From Sipunculus nudus (Eukaryota > Annelida > Sipuncula > Golfingiida > Sipunculidae), in contig CM049308.1 in the NCBI GenBank assembly GCA_026874595.1, positions 955,001 through 1,019,000 on the forward strand: a stretch of 64,000 bases of DNA, in the 5' to 3' direction. Position numbers and translations under genes: made by a program. The notes under the pieces are model-generated. The model saw only the letters and a program-made list of their open reading frames with translations. It made no database searches and was not told where the DNA came from. Below are positions 23,778 through 34,911 of this stretch, piece by piece. How positions within the stretch are numbered: position 1 is the first letter of the stretch; every line of letters starts with the position of its first letter.

Positions 23778-25693
23778 CAAGGGACCTATGGGTCACTGTG
23801 CTCAGCTGAAGTTGACCTTGAAGGTAAAAATCTAAAATAATATCAAATGGAGATCAAGTGTAAGAGGAAGAGGTAATAAAAGCCATGGTTGGTTTATATG
23901 ATTGGTTTGTATTGATGAGCAAGAAATTGTTGCAAATTATATTTTGTGACCTGACCATGTGTTTCCTAATGTTGAAGCTGAAGCATGTGAGCAGTTTGTG
24001 AACAAATGATCTGTACTATTACCATGATCATTAGTTGGCTTTTGATTAACTGTTGTCATTTCAGTAGTTTACAAATTTGTTTAACTGAATCTATTTTTTT
24101 GTATAATATATATAATTAAATATATATGTATTTTTTTATTAAATGTATACAGATGAAATATAACTAATTAACAACATAAAACAGGGCAAACAAAGCCTGA
24201 TCTCAAATTCTGCTGTGGCAGGAAAATAATGAACAAATGTTTGTATTAAATCCTAATTTTTTTATCACATCAATTTTTTTTAAATTTAAGTTTATATTTC
24301 TATACATTTCCAATAAAACAGATACATCTGAATATAAAAGTTGATTAATAATTCTCAATTGCATCATCATAAATCTCAATCTTGTCATATAAAACCACAC
24401 CATGCATACAAATGTTTATTTATTTTTTACCACAAAAATATATCTTTTAAATCTGCAAAACAATAAATATCTAAAAATAATACTTGATTTAGATTTCACA
24501 ATTTTCAATTGTGTCTTTATTTATCCATAATCTGCTTCATATTTTATAAATTTAAGCATACTGATGGGTTCAATTATATCTGTTAAAATCATTTAAAAGA
24601 AAATTAATTTCTTTAAAAATGCTACATTAACACAACATGGCATCTTCTGGATTACACTTGAATTACTTTTTAAAGGAAAGTTTTTGTATATTGGAGTGGA
24701 AACAGCATTACAATTAAGGAAATACAGTGAAAACAATAACAATTACTGCATTACACTTAGTGGGTTGGGTTTGCGGGGGGGGGGGGGGGGGGGGGGGGGG
24801 ATTTGGGTGGTGATATTAGAATAACTGTACACCTGTCACAGCAGGGGGTCTCCCCCAGTGACTGTAACAAATCAGAAACCTTGGCATAGCCCCACTTCCA
24901 GTGACCTGGAGTGGGACCCTGCATCTGTAATCTGTTATCAAAGCAAATGACTACAGTAGAGCCTCAAGAAAAAAAATCAATAACTAGCTTAATTTTCAAG
25001 CTTTTATTTTCAAATTTCAGATTTAAACAAATTAAATATTTATGTTTACATGCTGTGAAAATTAAATCAATGGTACATACAGGAGAAAAACGTGCCATGG
25101 TCAAAGTTGGGCTAAATTTAAGGTACTGATTTTATTTTTATGCTAATAACTTAAAAAATTTACAAAATTCAGATCTAATTTTGGGGTAAACAATTAAATC
25201 TTAATTAAACATAGTTATATACTTAGGAAAATAGACTCTAGTTTCAAAATTTTTCATGTTAAGTGAGTAAATATTTTTCCTGATTTTTTACAAAGTCTAT
25301 TATGTTCGGGCCCATAACTTAAAGAATTTATACTTTACAGACTTAATTTCTGGCATGTACATAGGAACTATATAGAAGAATATTTCTGGTAAATATGAGG
25401 AAAAACAGATGAGTGGTTTTGATATTAGGCAGTCCTGAAGAGTGAAAATAGGTTTTTAATAAAAATTTGAGGTTTTTCCTTAATTTCTCAAAGGAACAAA
25501 GTCGCAAAGACCCAGTTTTCGGCTTGGTAGGAGATCTTGGGGACATCTAACATTATGCTGAATTTTGGATTCCTAAGTCTTACGGTTTCAAAACGTGCCA
25601 CATCTACGGACGGACGGACGGACGGACAGACGGACGGACGACGGACAATGGACCACGACTATAGCTCAGATGACTTATAGTCAGCTGAGCTAA
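23778..25693 (-). mobile_element. H1 Helitron-like element, full copy 2 (1.9 kb)
   Basis: A complete copy. The plus-side terminus is CAAGGGACCTATGGGTCAC, and the other terminus has ACGG repeats (25609-25645) and then a 29-nt hairpin at 25663-25691 (12 of 13 stem pairs), followed by an A run. On the inferred sense (minus) strand this gives a 5'-terminal hairpin, and a 3' end with a GACCCATGGGTC-type palindrome followed by CCTTG. The insertion interrupts a block (GTGCTTACAG..AAAAACGTGCCATGG) found uninterrupted elsewhere, including within this same element at 25070-25100, and no target duplication is visible. It carries the same endonuclease fragment as copy 1 and a 26-base G run at 24775-24800. 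Confidence 0.82.
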
Positions 25694-26331
25694 AAAACAT
25701 GCCAAGGTCAAAGTTGGGCCAAATTTAAGGTACTGACTTTACAATTATGTTTATAACTTAAAAGAAATACAAAATGCTTATATGATTCCTGGTATATAAT
25801 TAAATCTTGACAAAATAAAGTTATATCCTTGGGAAAATAGTCTCTAGCTTCAACAATTATCTTGTTAGGTGAGTAAATATATTTCCCGATTTTTGACAAA
25901 TTGAACTATGTTTGGGCCCATAACTTTAGAAATTTATGCAATATTGACCTACTTTCTGGCATGTACATAGGAAATATATGTAAGAATGGTTATATTAAAT
26001 GTTAACAGATTAACACCTGTGGTTATTATGGTGATCAGTTTTGAAGTAAACAATAGGTTTTAACTGGAAAATGGAGGTTTTTCCTTAATTTTTTAAAAGA
26101 ACGAAGTTGCAGTGACCAACTTTTTGGTTTGGTAGGAGAATTTTAGGACACCTAACTTTATGTCAAATTTTTGATTTGTCAGTCTAATAGTTTCAAAACA
26201 TGCCCAGTAAAGGGACATCTGGAGAGCCAGATGGCTGGAATACGGACGATGGACGACAGTCCATAACTATAGTCAGATGACTTATGACAGTCCATGACTA
26301 TAGTCACATGACTTATTGTCATCTGAGCTAA
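25694..26331 (-). mobile_element. Distal part of the host H1 relic
   Basis: Continuation of the repeat split by H1 copy 2. It proceeds through GGCCCATAACTT and AGGAGAATTTTAGGACACCT blocks in the same order as other copies. It ends with a shortened tetranucleotide region (ACGGACGATGGACGACAG) and a duplicated, imperfect hairpin region ending TCATCTGAGCTAA at 26331. Confidence 0.6.
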
Positions 26332-26662
26332 CATTCCTACTCACAACATTTTTTTCAATAAAAAGCTCTGTAACCTTGAAAAATAGATCAATGTGACCCA
26401 TCTTTGAACTTCACCAAGATATTGCTGATATCCATTTGCACTGAGGATAAAGTACCTATGTTATATTCTATTTTGGATAACCTGCTCTCATGGTAAAGTT
26501 AACAGCTGGATGCTGGAAAGATGGATGACACGGGTGATGTCATCAGCCCATCACCTATATAGGCTTATAGCTGAAAACTGAAATGACCCTGAAATAACAG
26601 TGTCAGGAAACTGAAGAACAAGTCAACAATTTCACTGGACATTCACATTCACAAGAACTCAC
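26332..26662. other. Intron next to ENT exon d, nothing recognised
   Basis: Short unique stretch between the H1 relic and the donor of exon d. No repeat end, reading frame or motif was identified. Confidence 0.5.
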
Positions 26663-26748
26663 CATGCCAGCCATGACTGCCTGAGAATATCTTCCAGGGA
26701 ACAGCCCAGCCAGCCCAAACATGCCACCCTGCAATACTGCACTGCTGG
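26663..26748 (-). CDS. ENT exon d: TM4 end and start of TM5
   Basis: An 86-bp exon: two bases completing a split Ala codon, then 28 codons. The acceptor is TTGTTGTTGCAG and the donor G|GTGAGT. The product, SSAVLQGGMFGLAGLFPGRY then SQAVMAGM, matches human ENT1 SFGAILQGSLFGLAGLLPAS and the TM5 start IMSGQ. The FGLAG(L)FP signature of the family is clear. The Gln equivalent to human Gln158, a nucleoside-contacting residue in TM4, is kept. The residue equivalent to human Gly154 is Ser, as in human ENT2, and the residue after the TM5 MAG is Met instead of the usual Gln. Frame and phase agree with exons c and e. Confidence 0.95.
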
Positions 26749-27468
26749 CTGCAACAACAAAGGGAGTACACTCACAGTCAAATGTGATCACCTTGGTGCA
26801 AGGAAACAATATGGCAACAAAGTTAATCTTATCCATGGAACTGCAAAGAAATACATAGGACTGGTTAATTATTTACTTTCTGACAACAAAGACAGAAAAC
26901 TATTTGTATAAAACTTAAAAATAAACACTCAGTAGTTGTTCAGTCAGCCATGGTTAACTAGTCAATATGAAACATAAATGATTGGAGTTACAACATATCT
27001 GTATTATTATAGTCACGTACATAGGATTTTCATTTAATTCAACAATGCTTACAGGATAAAAAGGTTCATTCACAATTACTTAATATTTAGAAAAGGACAG
27101 ACAGACTGGTAGACAATATATGAAGTTTCAATTATTTCTTATTTAATTTATTATATCAATTTTGTTAAAGTTTATCATCTGCAATAATACACAACTGAAT
27201 ATATAAGTTGCTTTCAAACTTCGGACTTTAATAGCTTAAATCCATACACATACAGCATACTAAAGTTATTTCAACCATGCTTATAGAAAAAAAATTCATA
27301 ATTAATATATATTTAATGATAACGGAGAGATGATGGACAGACAGAGCTGATCACTTTATGTTCCATTCTCCTCAGGCAAGAATATGTTTGAATAAGATCT
27401 TAATTTTTTCTAATCCTATTATTTTTTTAATTAAATAAATTTTACACATTTGCAATATCAAGCGACCC
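26749..27468. other. Intron with AT-rich relics
   Basis: Between exon d and the next H1-type end. It contains diverged fragments of the TTCTCCTCAGGCA and TTTAACACATTTGCAATAT type that are seen in H1 interiors. No coding sequence or intact element was found. Confidence 0.45.
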
Positions 27469-27535
27469 GTGGGTCATGACACTCAATCCGACTGACATGT
27501 TGACAATATGTTCTTGCACAGACAACTAATTAAGA
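27469..27535 (-). mobile_element. Fragment of an H1-type end
   Basis: A variant terminus (CAAGCGACCCGTGGGTCATG) followed directly by sequence interrupted by the H2 element at 27536. It is probably the remnant of an H1-type copy into which H2 inserted. Confidence 0.4.
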
Positions 27536-30114
27536 CTAGACATTTCTTGGCATCGCCAGTACCAGAGTACCCCCAGACATAGTAGGCCCGCCCCATTTAA
27601 GAATAGGCCCCCGTTTTCAGCAGTATATACTTACACTTGGCAAGCAGTTATTGTTTCTTTCATCTATCAATCCACAATCTTTTTGAAGATGTTGGTCCTT
27701 TGACCTTGACCTTTGACCTCATGACCCCAAAATCAATTGGGGTCTTGCTTTTTCAATGGGACATATATAAGTCAAGTTTGAAATCTATACATCAATAAAA
27801 GCAGGAATTATCATCCAGAAACTAATTTTTTGACAGATAGCTCCTGTGGCCTTGACCTTTGACCTTGTGACCCCAAAATTTATATGGATTACCCACTATT
27901 GGCAAGTGAGCTATATATTCAAGATAAAAGATCTGGGATGAAAGTATGGCTTAAAATGCATCCACAACCTTTTTAAAGAGGTTAACTGTGACCTTGACCT
28001 TTGACCTCATGACCCCAAAATCAATTCGGGTCTTGCTTTTCCAATAAGACATATGCAAGTATAGTTCGAAATCCATACATCAATAAAAGCAGGAATTAAC
28101 ATCCAGATACTAATTCTTGGACAGTTGGCTCCTGTGGCCTTGGCCTTTGACCTTGTGACCCCAAAATTTATATGGATTATCCACTATTGGCAAGTGAGCT
28201 ATATATTCAGGATGGAAGACCTGGGATGAAAGTTTGGCTTAAAATGCATCCAAATCTTTTTAAAGATGTGTCCTGTGACCTTGACCTTTGACCTCATGAC
28301 CCCAAAATCAATATGGGTCTTGCTTTTCCAATGGGACATACACAAGTCAAGTTTGAAATCCATACATCAATAAAAGCAGGAATTATCATCCAGAAACTAA
28401 TTTTTGGACAGATAGCTCCTGTGACCTTGACCTTTGCCCTTTTGACCCGAAAATTGATATGGATCATTCACTATTGGCAAGTGAGCTATATATTCAAGAT
28501 GGAAGACCTGGGATGAAAGTTTGGCTTAAAATGCATCCACAGTATCTTTTAAAATGCCAGTCCAGTGACCTTGACCTTTGACCTCATGACCCTAGAACCT
28601 ATAGGGTTCTTACTTTAGTGGTGGGCCATACATAAGTCATGTTTGAAATCCATATGGCTATCAACACTGGAGATATCATAAGAGGTGTGTGATTTTCACC
28701 ATATATGGCAATATTCAAGGTCAAGGCCACTATCATAGGAAAGGTCATGACCCCAATTTAAATAAACATCATCCCATAACCCATAGCTATGTATATGCAT
28801 AATATAAAAGAAATTTGTCCATTAGTTTTTGACTTATAATGCTCACAGTACTGTAAGGTGGCAATTTTGGGGGTATTAAACGTCATGAAAACAAGTAAAG
28901 AATAATAGGTGGCGCCACCAGTACAAGTCAAGTTTGAAATCCATACATCAATAAAAGCAGGAATTATCATCCAGAAACTAATTTTTGGACAGATGGCCCC
29001 TGTGACCTTCACCTTTGACCTTGTGACCTCAAAACTGATAGGGGTCTTCTTCTATTGGCAGATGACTTACATGTGCAAGATGAAAGGTCTGAGATGAAAT
29101 GTTTGGCTGAAAATGCATCCACAATCTTTTTAAAGATGTGTCCTGTGACCTTGACCTTTGACCTCATGACCCCAAAATCAATTGGTGTCTTGCTTTTTCA
29201 ATGGGACATATATAAGTCAAGTTTGAAATCAATACATCAATAAAAGCAGGAATTATCATCCAGAAACTAATTTTTGGACAGATAGCTCCTGTGGCCTTGA
29301 CCTTTGACCTTGTGACCCCAAAATTGATATGGATCATCCACTACTGGCAAGTGAGCTATATATTCAAGATGGAAGACCTTAGATGAAAGTTTGGCTTAAA
29401 ATGCATCCACAGTATCTTTTAAAATGCCAGTCCAGTGACCTTGACCTTTGACCTCATGACCCTAGAACCTATAGGGTTCTTACTTTAGTGGTGGGCCATA
29501 CATAAGTCATGTTTGAAATCCATATGGCTATCAACACTGGAGATATCATAAGAGGTGTGTGATTTTCACCATATATGGCAATATTCAAGGTCAAGGCCAC
29601 TATCATAGGAAAGGTCATGACCCCAATTTAAATAAACATCATCCCATAACCCATAGCTATGTATATGCATAATATAAAAGAAATCTGTCCATTAGTTTTT
29701 GACTTATAATGCTCACAGTACTGTAAGGTGGCAATTTTGGGGGTATTAAACGGCACGAAAACAAGTAAAGAATAATAGGTGGCGCCACCAGTTTCTGGAA
29801 CATGACAACCCTATCCATGATCTTCCATCAACTTGATTTTGGGATAAATCCATGCAAGATTTCTTGAGATATTAAAGAATTTGTGTGATTTTCCCCAAAA
29901 TTGGACCTATTCAAGGTCAAGGACACTCTCCTAGTAAAGGTCATGACCTCATTTTAAATAGGCGTCCGCCTCTCACCCATATCTATACATATACCAAGTT
30001 TGGTAAAGTTCCGTGAAATATTTTTTGGGTTATCGCGCCAACAAGATTTATATGCGGCGGCGGCGGGACCGGTATGAAAACATAGTATCCCCCGACTTTG
30101 TCTGGGGATACAAT
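27536..30114 (-). mobile_element. H2 Helitron, copy 1 (2.6 kb) with tandem core
   Basis: Non-autonomous Helitron-like element. On the minus strand it starts ATTGTATCCCCAGACAAAGT, forming a terminal hairpin (30085-30111), and ends with AAGAAATGTCTAG followed by T, the Helitron CTAG^T signature. Its 3' hairpin is partly decayed compared with copy 2. The core consists of tandem units of about 289 bp, each with GACCTTGACCTTTGACCTCA and AAATCCATACATCAATAAAA blocks. An 870-bp offset duplication is visible: 28561-28920 recurs at 29431-29790, both ending with GGTGGCGCCACC. No Rep/helicase sequence is present. Short plus-strand frames (for example 28909-29097) repeat with the core and are not genes. 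Confidence 0.85.
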
Positions 30115-31300
30115 TAAATAGTGTTTTGAAAGATACATGTTTCACATTAATATATTTCTCTCTGACAAATGTTATAAGAGTGTCTTGATTTGACACTGAA
30201 AAGTGAACTGTAAAACAGCTCATTAAAATGAATAGGTATTAATTATATATAATGTACTAAAAGATCCATGTGTTACAAGGCATGTACATGCACCCTGGGT
30301 AGATGCCAGCTGCAGCTGTACTATGTCATTGTAAAGCACTGTCATCAGGCCATCTTGACCTTGCAAGGCCAGCCCCCAGCCTCTCAGGTTACAGGAAGCA
30401 GTGTATCAAGACGCTTACAGTGCATAAATGCAGGGTCAGTTCAAATGGAGTGGTTAACGGTCAGGAGGAATGAAGAGAACACAACTCATGTAAGCATATC
30501 CACCTATTTTATTTGAGTTCAAAATATGTGAACAGAATAGGCAAAATATCTTGTTAATATACTTGTTTGAGGATGAGCACTAATGGGTACTTTTTATATG
30601 TGTATGGACTTAGATGACATATAACACTGGGTATTTCCTCAAGTATGTTTTAAGAATCATCATGCCTCATCCTTACTTATTATAAAATACATTTTTTAAC
30701 CATAAAAGTATTGTTATTGAAAATTTGATGATGCAAAGAGTCCTTCAACAGACTGGTATTCTGAAATATCCTTAAATAGCTTAAATATGGTAAACATCTT
30801 TCTATTTAGAACCAAAAAATGCTTTTTATTTCTGAATAGGATACATCTTTCTATTTAGATCAGCAATATGCTTTTTCTTGCCATATATGACACCTCTGTC
30901 ATGTATTTAATTGGGGCATTTGTTGTTATGGCCTAAAAAGAATATTTCTAAATTGTTTACAAACCACATGCATCCATATTTATTCATTATTTATGATATT
31001 TTGGAGTTTTATGTGTGCAGGAATTTTTACAGTGTTATTTAATGTTGCCTAAAGAGTTGGAATTACCGTAAATCTCAGAGAAAGATACATATAAAACATA
31101 ATGCACTGTTTGTCATGCAATAGAAAAATTTTCAGTGTTTCTGATTAAACACTAAATTGACTTTCTTGCAATTTTTAAGTTGTGGTACTTAAAGATCTTA
31201 CAGAAAAATTCCATGTCTGAAAAAGATACTTATTTTACTATGAAACGGGTTTTAAAAAATTACACAGTATGATGTTTCTTGCAGTATCACTAATTATTTT
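30115..31300. other. Mostly unannotated intron
   Basis: AT-rich sequence with no repeat I can name. The plus-strand frame at 30268-30516 has no recognised similarity. It ends near a GTAAGC donor-like site (about 30490) that could pair with the acceptor-like site at 31313 described next. Confidence 0.4.
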
Positions 31301-31313
31301 TTTTTCTTTCCAG

Positions 31314-31445
31314 ATAAAATCACCAGGATATTTGATAGGTCCACCAAAGCAAATATGAGACACAAGTTGAGTGACTGATTGAAGCCATTGTGAAGAAAAC
31401 AAAACTAACCGATATTTATTATATATTTTTTTTCAATAAATAATC
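31314..31445 (+). other. Possible plus-strand 3'-terminal exon
   Basis: A long pyrimidine tract ending TTTCTTTCCAG is followed by about 120 bp without repeats and an AATAAA signal at 31435-31440. In one frame it reads IKSPGYLIGPPKQI and then a stop, which would be in phase with a frame ending before the GTAAGC at about 30490. This would be an antisense or nested transcript in the transporter intron, but no family is recognised and the signals could be chance in AT-rich DNA. Confidence 0.2.
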
Positions 31446-31654
31446 AGTTTACTTCATTTAGTGTTTTCTATTTATTACACCTATAAGCAGATGCAGCTCT
31501 GGCGATACTCTAATATTTAAGAAGAAAAGGAAGGCAACGTTCTCAAAATATACTGATTGTTATGTTTATTCAGAACATTATAATTTTTACAATTTCAGAA
31601 AAATATAGCCACAGAAATTCATTTACCAAACGAAACCTTCATGAAAGAGTGGGG

Positions 31655-31885
31655 AAGCTGCAGAAAGACATCTGTGGAAACTGTAGAAGAAATCTTCGGA
31701 AAAGTGCAGAAGAAATCCTCGGAAAAGTGCGGAAACTGTGGCAGAAATCCGCAGATAAGTGCAGAAACTGCAGCAGAAATCAGTGGAAAAGTGCGGAAAC
31801 TGCGGCAGAAATCCACGGAAAAGTGCGGAATCTACGGCAGAAATCCGAGGAAAAGTGCGGAATCTACAGCAGAAATCAGAAGATT
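31655..31885. repeat. Degenerate tandem repeat, about 32-bp unit
   Basis: About seven units containing AAGTGCGGAA(A/T)CT(G/A)CGGCAGAAATCC, with decreasing similarity outward. They produce overlapping open frames on plus (KCGNCGRNP-like) and minus, none with coding support. The unit appears to have grown from a short segment of the surrounding element, since CGGAAAATC..CGGAAATC recurs near 31950-31990. Confidence 0.75.
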
Positions 31886-31989
31886 TAGGATTTTGTGCTT
31901 TTTCTGAAGAATTTTATAAATCTTCTGAAAAATGCCGCAGTCCCAATACTCGAAAATCCGCGGAAATCCGTGGATATTTTGCGGTTTCT

Positions 31990-32528
31990 TCGGAAAATCT
32001 ACAGCCAGGAATTTCAGGTTTCCATGGAGACTTTTCATGTACCTCTGTGGATGTAAAGTGAGAAGATTCTAGGTCTAGTTGTAACGATTTGAGCCCTGTT
32101 AACAGATGACCGCATCTTTGAAGGTCTCAAAAATAGAAAAACAAAATAGTAAAAATTCGAAAAATATATAGGTGGCACCACCAGTTTGCAAAAACTGTTG
32201 AAAAACTCCATGATGAATATCCATGCAAAGAATCATGGTGATCAATGCATTAGTTGTTCAGATACTTGAGCTTTTGTATAAAATTTTTCATTATTCTTGG
32301 GGGAACTTTGAAGCCCCATAGCTTGAAGAATATGGGTACCAGAGACTTAATTCCAGGTTTCCAAGGAGATTTTTTTATGGAACTCTTTGGATGTAAAGTA
32401 AGAAGATTCCAGATCCAGCGGATACGATTTTTGCCTTGTTAAAGGACAGATGGCCGGATGGCCGGATGGACGATGGACAAAGAGTGATCTCTATAGCTCA
32501 GACGACTTACAGTCAGCTGAGCTAAAAA
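31990..32528 (-). mobile_element. H1-type element, right part
   Basis: Collinear with the short element at 14669-15259 (GGTTTCCATGGAGACTTTTC, CCATGCAAAGAATCATGGTG, GCCCCATAGCTTGAAGAATA blocks). It ends with a tetranucleotide region in which GGCCGGATG replaces ACGG, followed by the H1 hairpin (AGCTCAGACGACTTA..CAGCTGAGCT) and an A run. The start of this copy was not found. Confidence 0.65.
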
Positions 32529-33290
32529 TTCATGTCCCAGTGCACAGGTGCAAAGGAATCAATGGCAGCAGAGGTTGGAGGGGAGGGGGATGGTGGGATT
32601 AACAACTCTTCTTCATATACATACATGGCAAACAAGAACTGATTTCCAATTTTGCTGAGGCAGGAAAATAATGAACAAATGTTTGTATTAGATCCTCATT
32701 TTTATATCACATCAATTTTTTTATTATAAGTTTATATTTCTATACATTTCCAATATAACATATATATTTGATTATAAAAGTGGATTCATAATTCTAAATT
32801 GCATTATCATAATTCTCAATATTGTCAGATAACACAGCAACATGCAAACAAATTTATATTTATTTTTTACCACAATAAATATCTTTTTAATTCGCAAAAC
32901 AATATATATATATATATATATAGATAATACTTGATTAGGATTTTACAATTTTAAATTGTGCCTTTATTTATCCATAAATTGCTTCATATTTTATAAATGT
33001 ATGCATTCTGATGGGTTTAATTATATTTTAATTTGTTAAAATAATTTTTAAAAAAATGTTAAATGTTTTCTTTTAAAATGCTACATTAACACAACATGGC
33101 ATCTTCTAGATTACATCTTGAATTACTTTTTCAAGGAAAGTTTTGTATACTGGAGAGGAAACAGCATTACAATAAAGAAGATACAGTGAAAACAATAACA
33201 ACTTGAAATTTCTGGCTTTGGAGATGATGTAGCATCCTCAGACATATTAAGCATTCCCCCTTCTAAAATAAGCACCCTTCTTCTGAAGTA
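32529..33290. repeat. H1 interior relic with a TA microsatellite
   Basis: Matches H1 interiors (TTGCTGAGGCAGGAAAATAA at 32652 and the long T-rich block), with a (TA)n tract at about 32905-32922. It is rearranged relative to full copies. Confidence 0.55.
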
Positions 33291-34290
33291 TAAATTGACA
33301 CATGACAGGGCCAAGGTCACAAATGTTTGAACTTGTCTGACAGCTTGGTATAGATTGTTGTGTCAAATTTGAAGGTAACAGATGCAGTACTTATGGGGTT
33401 GACCATAATTCTGTTTCCAAAGATTTGAAAACAGATGGCTCATGTCACATTGACCTTTGACCTTGTGACCCAACAATTGGTAGGAATCTTCACCCATTGG
33501 CAGGTGAACTATATTTGCAAGAGAGAAGGCTTGGGATGAAAAGAATTGCTTAAAATGCATCCATAATCTTTTATAGATGTGGCTCTTGCGACCTTTACCT
33601 TTGACCTCATGACCCCAAAATTAATAAGATTCTTGCTTTATTAATGGGCCATATATAGGTCAAGTTTTAAAACCCGTATATCAATCCAAGCTTGAGTTTT
33701 CATCAGAAAATGAATATCTGGACAGATGGCTCCTGTGACCTTCACCTTTAACCCTTAACCCCATATTCATATGGATCTGCCTCTATTTGTAGGTGAGCTA
33801 TATCTGCGAGGAGAAAGGTCTGTGATAAATGTTTGGCTTAATATGCATCCACAATCTTTTATAGATGTGGGTCCTGTGACCATGACCTTGACCTCATGAC
33901 CTCAAAATTAAGTGGTCTTGCTTTATTGATGGGCCATATGTAATTCAAGTTTGAAATCCATATATTAATCAAAGCTGGAATTATCATCTCGGAACCTAAT
34001 TTTTGACAAATGGCTCCTGTGACCTTCATCTTGGACCTTGTGACCTCAAAATTGATAGGGGTCTTTCTCTATTGGAAGGTGAACTATATGTGCAAGATGA
34101 AAGGTCCAAGAAAAGTGTCGCTGAATATGCATCCACAATCTATTAAAGATGTGTCCTGTGACCTTGACCTTTGACCTCATTACCCCAAAATCATTTCGGG
34201 TCTTGCTTTTTCAATGGGATATATATCAGTCAAGTTTGAAATCCATACATCAATAAAAGCTGGAATTATCATCCAGAAACTAATTTTTTT
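33290..34290 (-). mobile_element. Old H2-type core array
   Basis: Three to four diverged units of the H2 core (GACCTTTGACCTTGTGACC, CTCCTGTGACCTTC, TGAACTATATTTGCAAG and AATGCATCCA blocks). Neither terminal hairpin was found. It is more diverged than the H2 copies at 27536 and 55387, so it is an older insertion. It joins an H1-type relic at about 34290. Confidence 0.65.
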
Positions 34291-34823
34291 TAAAGGTATG
34301 GGGGTATTCAACTGAATATATCTTAAAAATTTCATAATTCAGGTATAATTTTGAGTATACAATTGAATCTTATTAAACAAAAATATATACTTGGGAAAAA
34401 AGTCTCCAGTTTCAAAATTTTTCATGTTAAGTGAGTAAATATTTTTCCAGTCCATTATGTTCAGGTCCATAACTCAAAGAAATTACACTTACTGGACTTA
34501 ATTTCTGGCATGTATATAGGAAATATATAGGAGAATAATTCTGGCAAATATTAAGAAAAACAGATAAGTGGTTTTGATAAAAGCTTGTCATGAAGTGTGA
34601 CAACAGGTATCTAATGGAAATTTGAGGTTTTTCCTTGAAGGAACGCAGTCATATTGACCCAATTTTCAGTAAGGTAGGAGATTTTGGGGACATCTAACTG
34701 TATGCCAAATTTTAGATTAGTAGGCCCAACGTCTTCAAAACGTGCCAGTTTAACAGATGGACGGACAGCTGATGAACAAAAGACCATAGCTATAGCTCAG
34801 ATGACTTATAGTCAGCTGAGCTG
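34291..34823 (-). mobile_element. H1-type right end
   Basis: Contains the ordered distal H1 blocks (TTTTTCATGTTAAGTGAGTA, TTCAGGTCCATAAC, AGGAGATTTTGGGGACATCT, AAAACGTGCCA) and the terminal hairpin ending GTCAGCTGAGCT at 34822. The tetranucleotide region is very short (GATGGACGGACAG). It lies 89 bp from ENT exon c. Confidence 0.65.
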
Positions 34824-34911
34824 AATGACATCAGTTTTTATTGTACTCATAAATAAAAAACATGAATATGCTTTGCTAAATTAAGGGCTGACTGTATATT
34901 ATTATACTCAC

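Noticed and set aside
28313-29243. Repeated small plus-strand frames (QVKFEIHTSIKAGIIIQKL)
   Set aside because: They repeat with the 289-bp H2 core, and the element's sense strand is inferred to be minus. No homology.
31562-32061. Cys-rich frames suggesting a zinc-finger protein (KCGNCGRN repeats)
   Set aside because: Translation of a degenerate 32-bp repeat. Cys spacing follows the DNA repeat, and all three frames plus the reverse strand are open.
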